Assembly (NCBI RefSeq): GCF_008195825.1
Contig: NZ_CP043329.1
Location: 744,001 to 808,000 of the forward strand
From: Pedobacter aquae
GTDB lineage: Bacteria; Bacteroidota; Bacteroidia; Sphingobacteriales; Sphingobacteriaceae
Reading direction: 5' to 3'
DNA: 64,000 bases
Shown here: positions 8,671 through 15,149 of the stretch, in pieces
Numbering within the stretch: position 1 is the first letter of the stretch
Layout: the number at the start of each line of letters is the position of its first letter
Made by a program: the position numbers and the translations under genes
The notes under the pieces: generated by a model
Database searches by the model: none
What the model was told of the DNA's origin: nothing
What the model saw: the letters and a program-made list of their open reading frames with translations, nothing else

Positions 8671-8835
8671 TGGCGCAATTTTAAATACCCCCCAATAGCA
8701 ATTATGAGTTTTGGGCAAGAGTGTAAAAGCTACTTGTGCCTTTTTGTCTTATTCTTATGAAACAGTAAGAGTATAGGTGCAGACTACGGGTTCAATATTA
8801 AAAGACAATTTTAAACTCGTTTGTTCTTGAGTATA
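8671..8835 (+). repeat. REP-like hairpin with 23-bp insertion and diverged copy of the 123-bp linker
   Basis: The hairpin arms are TGGCGCAA (8671) and CTTGTGCC (8733-8740). Compared with copy 1, about 23 extra bases including a C6 run lie near the 5' arm. The following linker resembles 3644-3737 but has substitutions and small indels. The internal GTAGTCTTAT stem is degraded. Confidence 0.6.
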
Positions 8836-8917
8836 GATTAATGATAACGCTTTTAAAAGCCCGGTAGAAATAAACGAGGAGGGTAAAGAAAGAATAAGTT
8901 TTCAGTACAATGCAGGT

Positions 8918-10309
8918 TTGCAGCGGGCACACATGTATTATGGCAGTACAGCAACAGAAAAAATGGACCGTCCGTATCGTCGCCATTACAGTGAAGATGG
9001 TACAATGGAAATCACCGAAGATATACAAAACGGTACCACCAATTTTGTATTTTACTTAGGAGGTGATGCTTACAGTGCACCTGCCATTTGGAAAGAAATA
9101 CACCATAGCAATGCCCAACCTTTAGATGCGCAGTTATATTTTCTTCATCGCGACCATTTAGGTAGTATTGTGATGATTACAGATGCAGCAGGTAACATAG
9201 CAGAAAAAAGACAATTTGATGCTTGGGGGAATATTGTTAAATTAGAAAATGGAAATGGTGTTCCATTAAGTGCTTTTGTCATCCTCGACCGTGGATATAC
9301 CGGGCATGAACATTTGTTGGGCGTAGGCTTGATACACATGAATGGCCGTTTGTACGACCCTAAATTACACAGGTTTTTACAGCCAGATAATTATGTGCAA
9401 GACCCATACAATAGCCAAAACTTTAACAGGTATGGTTATGTGTATAATAACCCATTGAGTCATGTGGACCCGAGTGGGGAGTTAGCATTCTTAGCCATAG
9501 TAGGTATAGCTGCCTTAATAGGAGGAAGCGCAAATCTAACTGTAAAGATAGTTCAAGGAAAAGTAACAGATTTTAGTAGTGGATTAAAAGCTTTTGGCAT
9601 TGGTGCTGTGGCTGGTGCAGCAGGGGCAATAACGGGTGGTGCTGCATTAGGGGCAAGTGGATTAGCAGGAGCATCTATTGCAGGTGGTGCATTAGCAGGA
9701 GCAGCTGGTGCAGCAGTAGCAAGTCCAATTCAGGGAATAGGAAATATGTTGTTCTTTGGAGATAGATACTCTTTAAAACAATGGGGTAAAGATGTTTTAT
9801 TTGGAGGTATAGCAGGCGGTGTAGTTGGAGGAGCTACTGCTTTATTTAAGAATAAACCGACCAATGTATGGTGGGGTGATGATGTAGCTTCTGGAAGAAC
9901 ACGTTTTAGCTTTAATAATACAGCTAAATATACTTCAACTAATACAAACTACTCTATCACAATAGAAGGAATTCAGAGAAATATTACTCCAGATTATATT
10001 TCCGAGGCATTAGACAATTTCGGTATCCAGGCTCAAGTTAAAAACCCTATTTATAAATCTGTTGTTGATGATTATTTGAATCAAATGAATAACGGGACAT
10101 TTAACTTAAAAAGTGGTGCTGGAGGTTTTATAAATGGTAATCAAGCGTTAATTACCGATGGACATCACAAAATTATAGCTGCGACTATAAAAGGTATGCA
10201 AACAGGTAATTATGGGATTCTTAATAAAATTTTAAATAACAGTAATTTCCGACAATGGTCATCGAGTTATGGTTATAACTTTTCAAAATTTCGCACAGTA
10301 TGGCAATAG
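8918..10309 (+). CDS. Displaced Rhs tip with DGHHK (ParB-like) toxin candidate
   Basis: Homology to the rhs core starts at about 8838. The frame has no ATG before the TTG at 8918, and an in-frame stop lies just upstream, so this tip is probably silent. After DPSGE comes a ~150-residue Gly/Ala-rich linker and then a unique domain with ALITDGHHKIIAATIKG (Asp 414, His 416, His 417). DGHHR/K followed by a helix is the signature of ParB/Srx-like nuclease folds, so a DNase-type toxin is a reasonable guess. The gene overlaps the next one by 10 bases. Two small cytosolic proteins follow, which fits a toxin acting in the cytoplasm. Confidence 0.78.
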   Translation: MQRAHMYYGSTATEKMDRPYRRHYSEDGTMEITEDIQNGTTNFVFYLGGDAYSAPAIWKEIHHSNAQPLDAQLYFLHRDHLGSIVMITDAAGNIAEKRQFDAWGNIVKLENGNGVPLSAFVILDRGYTGHEHLLGVGLIHMNGRLYDPKLHRFLQPDNYVQDPYNSQNFNRYGYVYNNPLSHVDPSGELAFLAIVGIAALIGGSANLTVKIVQGKVTDFSSGLKAFGIGAVAGAAGAITGGAALGASGLAGASIAGGALAGAAGAAVASPIQGIGNMLFFGDRYSLKQWGKDVLFGGIAGGVVGGATALFKNKPTNVWWGDDVASGRTRFSFNNTAKYTSTNTNYSITIEGIQRNITPDYISEALDNFGIQAQVKNPIYKSVVDDYLNQMNNGTFNLKSGAGGFINGNQALITDGHHKIIAATIKGMQTGNYGILNKILNNSNFRQWSSSYGYNFSKFRTVWQ

Positions 10310-10710
10310 TGAAGATTAATGAGCTAATTATAAACTTAGATAAAAATGCAGAATCTTATGTTTTAGGTCCTAGTAGTAATTTTGTAATAAAAATAGAATC
10401 TGATGATTATGAAATATACAACAAAATATTATTTATGGGCTTTCCTAATAATGATAATAATTCTATTTCAAATATTATTTTATCTGAAATACTTGATATT
10501 AAATATCGGTTAAAATCTAATAATGCTACTTGTTTTCTTTATAGGATTTTAGAAGAAATATATAAATATGATTACTTCATATTATTTCCAGCAGGATTAG
10601 ATCCAGCAGGCATAAATTTTTTAAAAAAATTACCAAGACTGTTTAAAGAAATAGACAAAAAAATTTATGTTGTAGATCAAATGAGTTTTTCAAAGCATTT
10701 TGATTTTTAG
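10300..10710 (+). CDS. Candidate cytosolic immunity protein
   Basis: The ATG at 10300 lies inside the last codons of the DGHHK toxin tip (ATGGCAATAG), indicating coupled translation. The 136-residue product is acidic and Ile/Asn-rich. It has no signal peptide or membrane segment, so it should stay in the cytoplasm. I recognise no family. Position and overlap make it the first choice for the cognate immunity protein. Confidence 0.68.
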   Translation: MAIVKINELIINLDKNAESYVLGPSSNFVIKIESDDYEIYNKILFMGFPNNDNNSISNIILSEILDIKYRLKSNNATCFLYRILEEIYKYDYFILFPAGLDPAGINFLKKLPRLFKEIDKKIYVVDQMSFSKHFDF

Positions 10711-10732
10711 TGATTAGGAACTTTATAAAATA

Positions 10733-11044
10733 ATGGAAATATCTACTAAAATAAGATTATCTCTACAGCGAGCTCTAATCGGCAATTTAAGCTCTCATGT
10801 AAGAGGTATATGTTGTGACTGGAATGAATCGGAAAAATGGTTTAAGTTAAGATATTATTTGGATATTGAACCAAATGCGGAGGAAAAAGAATTACAATCA
10901 ATAGTAATGACAGAATTTGAATGTGATATAAAAGATTTTGAAAAATTACATGAAGAATGTATTTATTCAAATGAACCATTCCATGTCATAGACAAATTGA
11001 AATTAGTAATCTTATGGAAAAATGAAATTGATATATTTGGTTGA
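10733..11044 (+). CDS. Small cytosolic protein, second immunity candidate
   Basis: This 103-residue acidic protein has no signal peptide. It contains the striking stretch CCDWNESEKWFKLRYYLD and a later EFECDIKDFEKLHEEC. It resembles small immunity proteins in size and acidity, but I cannot name its family. It follows 10300-10710 after 22 bases and is the last intact gene before a toxin remnant. It may be a second immunity gene left from an earlier cassette or part of the same cassette. Confidence 0.6.
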   Translation: MEISTKIRLSLQRALIGNLSSHVRGICCDWNESEKWFKLRYYLDIEPNAEEKELQSIVMTEFECDIKDFEKLHEECIYSNEPFHVIDKLKLVILWKNEIDIFG

Positions 11045-11074
11045 GAGACTATTAGTTGTTCACCTCACTGGTCT

Positions 11075-11296
11075 CAGGCTTGGGGTGGTGATTTTGCAAA
11101 GAGTTTTGGCGGGACTGTTGGGTTTTCTGCGCTAGCAGGTGGAGTTGGAGCAGAATTGAGTGGAGGAGATTTTTGGAGAGGGGCTGCAACAGGGGCGACT
11201 GTGGGAGCTTTAAATCATATGGGAAATAAGGTTTTAGGAGGAGATCCTAAAAAGGCAAAATCAAAGACAACCACCCCTTCAATGGCGCAAGAATGA
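11075..11296 (+). pseudogene. Remnant of a WFVPAL-type Rhs linker
   Basis: The frame starts abruptly at QAWGGDFAKSFGG and is nearly identical to 6596-6760 and 12300-12440 (the linkers of cassettes 3 and 5). It continues to GNKVLGGDPKKAKSK and is then cut by a REP-like element that adds TPSMAQE and a stop. The core, start codon and toxin are missing. It is a fragment of a third cassette of the same type. Confidence 0.75.
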
Positions 11297-11382
11297 GGAG
11301 TAAGCCAAGCGGGCAAAGGCTTCTTGTGCCTTATAAAGCAGAAACTTTAAGATATAGCACTAAATGAAAGAAATTACAAGGC
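11274..11382 (+). mobile_element. Left half of a BIME-like element fused to an Rhs tip
   Basis: The hairpin 11283-11330 and the spacer up to 11380 match 7813-7918 almost base for base. The inverted right hairpin is replaced by Rhs core sequence starting at about 11383 (GCAGGTTTGCAGCGGG). Thus the junction of the remnant with the next cassette lies inside the repeat element. Confidence 0.65.
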
Positions 11383-11388
11383 GCAGGT

Positions 11389-12537
11389 TTGCAGCGGGCA
11401 CAAATGTACTATGGCAGTACAGCAACAGAAAAAATGGACCGTCCGTATCGTCGCCATTACAGTGAAGACGGTACGATGGAAATCACCGAAGATATACAAA
11501 ACGGTACCACAAATTTTGTATTTTACTTAGGAGGTGATGCTTACAGCGCACCCGCCATTTGGAAAGAAATACACCATAGCAATGCCCAACCTTTAGATGC
11601 GCAGTTATATTTTCTTCATCGCGACCATTTAGGTAGCATCGTGATGATTACAGATGCAACAGGTAACATAGCAGAAAAAAGACAATTTGATGCCTGGGGA
11701 AATATCGTTAAATTAGAAAATGGAAACGGTGTTCCATTAACAGCCTTTGTTATCCTCGACCGTGGATATACCGGGCATGAGCATTTGTTAGGCGTAGGCT
11801 TGATACACATGAACGGCAGGTTGTATGATCCTAAATTGCATAGATTCTTACAACCGGATAATTATGTGCAGGACCCATACAATAGCCAGAATTTTAATAG
11901 GTATGGTTATGTGTTGAATAACCCGTTAAGTCATGTGGATCCGAGTGGTGAGATTGTATGGTTTGTACCTGCCTTAATCTTTATCGCTAAAGCAGCAGCA
12001 ACAGGAGCAGCTATAGCTGCGGTTGGTTATACAGCTAGTGTAGCATTAAGTCCTGGAGGTTTTAACAATTGGGATTGGGGACAATTTGGGAAATCTGTGG
12101 GAATTGGGGCAATTTCGGGTGTAGTTACAGGAGGTATAGGGGAAGTGTTTGGACATGCTGCAGGTTCATTCTTAAATGAGGTTGGAAGAGCAGCAACACA
12201 TGGTTTCGCTAACGGTGTAATATCCGAATTTACTGGTGGAGATTTTATGCAGGGCTTTTTATCCGGAGGTTTAGGCTCATTAGCAGGTAGCGGTTTCCAA
12301 GCTTGGGGTGGTGATTTTGCAAAGAGTTTTGGCGGGACTGTTGGGTTTTCTGCGCTAGCTGGTGGAGTTGGAGCAGAATTAACAGGTGGAGACTTTTGGA
12401 GAGGCGCAGCAGTAGGGGCTACTGTTGGGGCTTTGAATCATATGGGAAAACATTTGGGTGACGGAGATAAAAAAGAACTGACGGAAAAGGAAATTCTTTC
12501 CGTGGAGGGAAACAGAGTAAAAGAGATGGAGATATGA
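11389..12537 (+). CDS. Displaced Rhs tip, cassette 5 (WFVPAL-type linker)
   Basis: Core homology begins at about 11383 and the first start-like codon is TTG at 11389. After DPSGE the linker beginning IVWFVPALIF is nearly identical to that of the cassette at 5937-7139 as far as LNHMGKHLGDG. The sequence then diverges to a short charged tail ending KEMEI. The stop overlaps the ATG of the next frame (ATGA). Adding one A in GTAAAAG (about 12519-12525) would join both frames into one longer toxin, so a frameshift is possible. There is no YD shell, so it is probably silent. Confidence 0.7.
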   Translation: MQRAQMYYGSTATEKMDRPYRRHYSEDGTMEITEDIQNGTTNFVFYLGGDAYSAPAIWKEIHHSNAQPLDAQLYFLHRDHLGSIVMITDATGNIAEKRQFDAWGNIVKLENGNGVPLTAFVILDRGYTGHEHLLGVGLIHMNGRLYDPKLHRFLQPDNYVQDPYNSQNFNRYGYVLNNPLSHVDPSGEIVWFVPALIFIAKAAATGAAIAAVGYTASVALSPGGFNNWDWGQFGKSVGIGAISGVVTGGIGEVFGHAAGSFLNEVGRAATHGFANGVISEFTGGDFMQGFLSGGLGSLAGSGFQAWGGDFAKSFGGTVGFSALAGGVGAELTGGDFWRGAAVGATVGALNHMGKHLGDGDKKELTEKEILSVEGNRVKEMEI

Positions 12538-12827
12538 AAAAATATCCAAAAGAATTTAACGATTGGTACCATCAGAAAGGTAATTCTAAGCATTATAAAT
12601 TGCCTGGTCAACCTGATCCTGACTTAAATGATCCATATAATGACTGGTTGCAGTTAGGTAAGCCAAAGGCATTTACAGCACCTCAAACTAACTGGAGTTG
12701 GAATGATATGAGAAATCATATTTCTACAGTTACCGGTTTAACAGGAGCTGCATTAACTACATATATTATTATCTCAGAAGGTTCAAGATTTCTTTTTCCA
12801 GTTAGGAATCTGATTCCGATTCCTTAA
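12534..12827 (+). CDS. Small protein coupled to cassette 5; possibly the frameshifted toxin end
   Basis: These 97 residues begin KKYPKEFNDWYHQKGNSKHY and carry a Pro/Asp-rich segment. The C-terminus is hydrophobic (TVTGLTGAALTTYIIISEG) and ends RFLFPVRNLIPIP. To my eye that ending is the sort seen at the C-terminus of YD-repeat toxins rather than in an immunity protein. It starts by an ATGA overlap with the preceding frame. Either it is a separate coupled protein or it is the true toxin C-terminus separated by a one-base deletion. Confidence 0.55.
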   Translation: MKKYPKEFNDWYHQKGNSKHYKLPGQPDPDLNDPYNDWLQLGKPKAFTAPQTNWSWNDMRNHISTVTGLTGAALTTYIIISEGSRFLFPVRNLIPIP

Positions 12828-12854
12828 TATTTAAAATTATTTGTAAAAAAAATT

Positions 12855-13304
12855 ATGAGTTGTATATTATCCATTTTAGGTGAAAATTTTGATGTCGATC
12901 AGTTTGTAAACAAAACAAATATTTCTTTTAGTATAAGACATCGTGGAGATATTATTTCTGGTACTTCACCCATTGTTCGTAAAAGTAAGTTTTCTATGGC
13001 TTCAATAAGTACTAGTGAGAAAAATTACTGCAATATTACTAACCAAATTGAAGAAACTTTAGATTTCCTAATCAAGCACAAGAAAAAACTCCAGATTATT
13101 AATACTTTTCCGAGTATTGATTTTGCTACTGTAAACTTTGGTATAGATTCTACTATTGATGAAGAACATCTTACTCAAAGCTTTTATTTTCCATTAGAGT
13201 TAATAAAGATTTGTGCGGAATTGGGAATATCAATAGAAACTACTTTATATAAAAATGACATGGAGATAATTTTAGAAAAGAAACATAAGAAGAAAAGCAT
13301 ATAG
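12855..13304 (+). CDS. Candidate immunity protein, DUF4279-like
   Basis: This 149-residue cytosolic protein begins SCILSILGENFDVDQFV, then has SFSIRHRGD, an ISTSEKNY segment and a C-terminal helix LELIKICAELGISIETTLY. This order resembles DUF4279 proteins, which often act as immunity proteins in toxin loci; the family call is from memory and uncertain. It follows the 97-residue frame by 27 bases and is the last gene of cassette 5. A REP-like repeat begins 16 bases after its stop. Confidence 0.6.
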   Translation: MSCILSILGENFDVDQFVNKTNISFSIRHRGDIISGTSPIVRKSKFSMASISTSEKNYCNITNQIEETLDFLIKHKKKLQIINTFPSIDFATVNFGIDSTIDEEHLTQSFYFPLELIKICAELGISIETTLYKNDMEIILEKKHKKKSI

Positions 13305-13319
13305 GTTTGTTTCCCATTT

Positions 13320-13458
13320 TGGCAAGTTTAAGTTTTGAGCAAGAGGGTAAAAGCTGCTTGTGTCTTTTGTGTAGTCTTATGAAACAGTAAGAGTATAAGA
13401 CTACGGTTTCAATATTAAGAGAGTTTTAACTCATTTGTTCTTTGAAAATTAACTATAA
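13320..13458 (+). repeat. REP-like hairpin and second copy of the 123-bp linker, without an Rhs tip
   Basis: The hairpin (TGGCAAG ... CTTGTGTC, 13320-13364) has lost GC in its 5' arm. Bases 13336-13458 match 3615-3737 without a visible difference, including the GTAGTCTTAT/ATAAGACTAC stem at 13371-13404. At 3738 the Rhs core continues; here the match ends at AACTATAA and unrelated sequence follows, so the tip is missing. Confidence 0.8.
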
Positions 13459-13554
13459 ACCTGAGTTCGATTATAAAAATAGGCTCACCTGCGAGGTTTT
13501 TTGTACTTCATATTTGATAGCCGGTTTTTTAGGAAAGAAGCTGTAAGCCCCCAT

Positions 13555-13714
13555 TTTGGCGCAAGTATGCAGCCAGGGTAATGAGAAGAGGGTACTTGTG
13601 CCTGAGTAAGAATTTTGTATAATTATAACGGTATGATAGAGGTTATTAAAGGTTTTGCTAATAAAGGCACAAGTACTCAGCCGCACATGGCTAAGGCTGC
13701 ATACTTGCGCCAAA
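13555..13714 (+). mobile_element. 160-bp inverted REP pair with 20-bp perfect terminal repeats
   Basis: The ends are TTTGGCGCAAGTATGCAGCC (13555-13574) and its exact reverse complement (13695-13714). An inner perfect pair, GTACTTGTGCC (13592-13602) and GGCACAAGTAC (13666-13676), makes each half a hairpin as well. It codes for no protein. It differs in spacer from the element at 7813-7963 but has the same design. Confidence 0.75.
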
Positions 13715-13715
13715 C

Positions 13716-13856
13716 AGGGCTACAGGTCATATGGGTATTATGAGAAATAATATGTCGCTTGTGTATACAAACGCAACTCATGTTGCTAGTACACCAATTA
13801 CTGTTAAAGGTTGGGGTGATAAAAATTGGGTTTTTAGAAGATATACAGGTAAATAA
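13716..13856 (+). pseudogene. 3' end of a lost toxin gene
   Basis: The open frame after the repeat element reads RATGHMGIMRNNMSLVYTNA and on to a RRYTGK end. It has no Rhs core. The stop is 8 bases before the next ATG. Its layout copies that at 7966-8016: inverted REP pair, toxin tail, intact immunity gene. Confidence 0.5.
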
Positions 13857-13864
13857 AACATATT

Positions 13865-14506
13865 ATGTTAAGAATATCATATATAACATTTATTATATTG
13901 TTAATAAATTGTAATTTAAGTAATAGTATGGCTGTTGATTATAAATCTACTGTTACGTTATTTTTCAAAGCTGAAAATCAACTTATAAAACATCGAATAT
14001 TACAAAAAGAAATATTTAATGATCCTATAGAGATATTTGAAAATAAGTTAAGTGTAATAAAGAAAGAAGCGCCTTTGATATTAATTAATACTAAAATGTA
14101 TGAAAAACATTTAATAATGATGCTTAGTGATAGTTCTTTAAAAAGAGATCAGGAAACAAATACTGACATTATATTTATTTTATATCATTTATGCTATAAC
14201 GATTATATAAAATCACTCAGGAGTATATTTGAAATATATAAATCAAAAAAAATTCCTTTCGATGATTTTTCGTTTGCAGTTTATCAGGATTGTTTTTTCT
14301 CCTGCCAGCTTGTACAGAATTATCATGATGAAGAATTAAAAAAACTTTATAAAGAAGTTTTAATATTTATATCCGGAAAAAGGGATAGAAAATATATTAT
14401 TTTGAAAGAAAATTTAATAGGAGTGTTGAATGGACAAGCTTGGGAAATATGTAAAAAAGATATAAAAATCCAGCCTCCTATTATAGGGAGTTGTAATAGC
14501 AAATAG
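13865..14506 (+). CDS. Lipoprotein, candidate orphan immunity protein
   Basis: This is a 213-residue protein with a hydrophobic signal ending in LLINCN (lipobox Cys near residue 17). A helical, Lys/Ile-rich mature part has Cys-containing segments CYNDY and CFFSCQL. It lies 8 bases after a truncated toxin tail and is intact although the toxin is not. A REP-like hairpin closes the locus 53 bases downstream. I recognise no family, and the immunity role is inferred from place and lipoprotein nature. Confidence 0.65.
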   Translation: MLRISYITFIILLINCNLSNSMAVDYKSTVTLFFKAENQLIKHRILQKEIFNDPIEIFENKLSVIKKEAPLILINTKMYEKHLIMMLSDSSLKRDQETNTDIIFILYHLCYNDYIKSLRSIFEIYKSKKIPFDDFSFAVYQDCFFSCQLVQNYHDEELKKLYKEVLIFISGKRDRKYIILKENLIGVLNGQAWEICKKDIKIQPPIIGSCNSK

Positions 14507-14559
14507 AATAGTCTTCAGGTGGCTGAAATGAGCCTTAACCCCCTTTGTTATCCCCCAAA

Positions 14560-14607
14560 TGGCGCAAGAATGAGGGGCAGGCTAAAGCGGTAACGGCTTC
14601 TTGTGCC
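14560..14607 (+). repeat. REP-like hairpin, last copy of the Rhs locus
   Basis: TGGCGCAAG (14560-14568) pairs with CTTGTGCC (14600-14607). The following AGATAAAGCAGGGAA resembles the spacer start of the inverted pairs at 7870 and 11331. This is the last copy of the family that I find in the window. Confidence 0.7.
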
Positions 14608-15045
14608 AGATAAAGCAGGGAATTTAGTTTTTTGCATAAGCCAATAAAACCCTTATTTTCATACAATGAGCAGGAAGTATAAGTTTCGCGACTAAAGCCG
14701 ATTGTATTTCATAAGTTTTGTAGTAGTCTATTAGATAGACTTATTTATAAGGATTTCCTCCCTCTTTTATTCTCCCTCCAGAGGGAGATACTGGGTGGCA
14801 TATCTAACCAGTGTATTAAATAGAAATTATTATTTTATAAGAATAAAATTTATGCTCCTTCTACTTTCTACTCAAAATCCCTCCAGAGGGAGATACTAGG
14901 ATGCAAACCTAGCAAGCGAGTTAAGCAAAAGCTCATTTTATAAGATAAAAGGTATCCTCCTCTTTGAGGAGGTGCAGGAGGAGGTAAATAAAACTATTTT
15001 TAAGAGGTTATCAATCAACCAACTAACTCCGGACAGTTATCGAGA
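14608..15045. repeat. Non-coding stretch with two CTCCCTC/GAGGGAG palindromes
   Basis: I see no gene. CTCCCTCCAGAGGGAG (14772-14787) forms a short perfect hairpin, and CCCTCCAGAGGGAGATACT recurs at 14881-14899. A third related patch (CCTCCTCTTTGAGGAGG) is near 14955. AGTCTATTAGATAGACT near 14725 is a further palindrome. They look like intergenic repeat copies of a family unrelated to the Rhs REPs. Confidence 0.5.
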
Positions 15046-15149
15046 CTAACCACCTAACCACCTAACCAACTAATACCTAACCACCTAACCAACTAATACC
15101 TAACCACCTAACCAACTAACCAACTAACACCTAACCAACTAAACCCTAA
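15046..15149. repeat. Degenerate CTAACCAC tandem array
   Basis: About 13 units of 7-8 bases (CTAACCAC, CTAACCAA, CTAATAC) lie head to tail. They reach into the stop codon of the minus-strand gene ending at 15146. The same 8-base unit forms a more regular array at 34686-34817. Confidence 0.85.

Noticed and set aside
13471-13713. 80-codon minus-strand frame
   Set aside because: It lies across the inverted REP pair and changes with the repeat sequence; no support as a gene.
3597-14607. Integron attC sites
   Set aside because: The hairpin arms GGCGCAAG/CTTGTGCC lack the attC core (RYYYAAC/GTTRRRY), and no integrase gene is in the window. The likeness is only in layout.
1-14607. Type VI secretion link of the Rhs locus
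   Set aside because: No VgrG, PAAR, Hcp or other secretion gene is seen in the window, so no export route is claimed.
15046-15149. CRISPR array or telomere-like repeat
   Set aside because: The units are 7-8 bases with no spacers, so it is not CRISPR. It lies inside a normal gene-bearing contig region, so it is not an end sequence.
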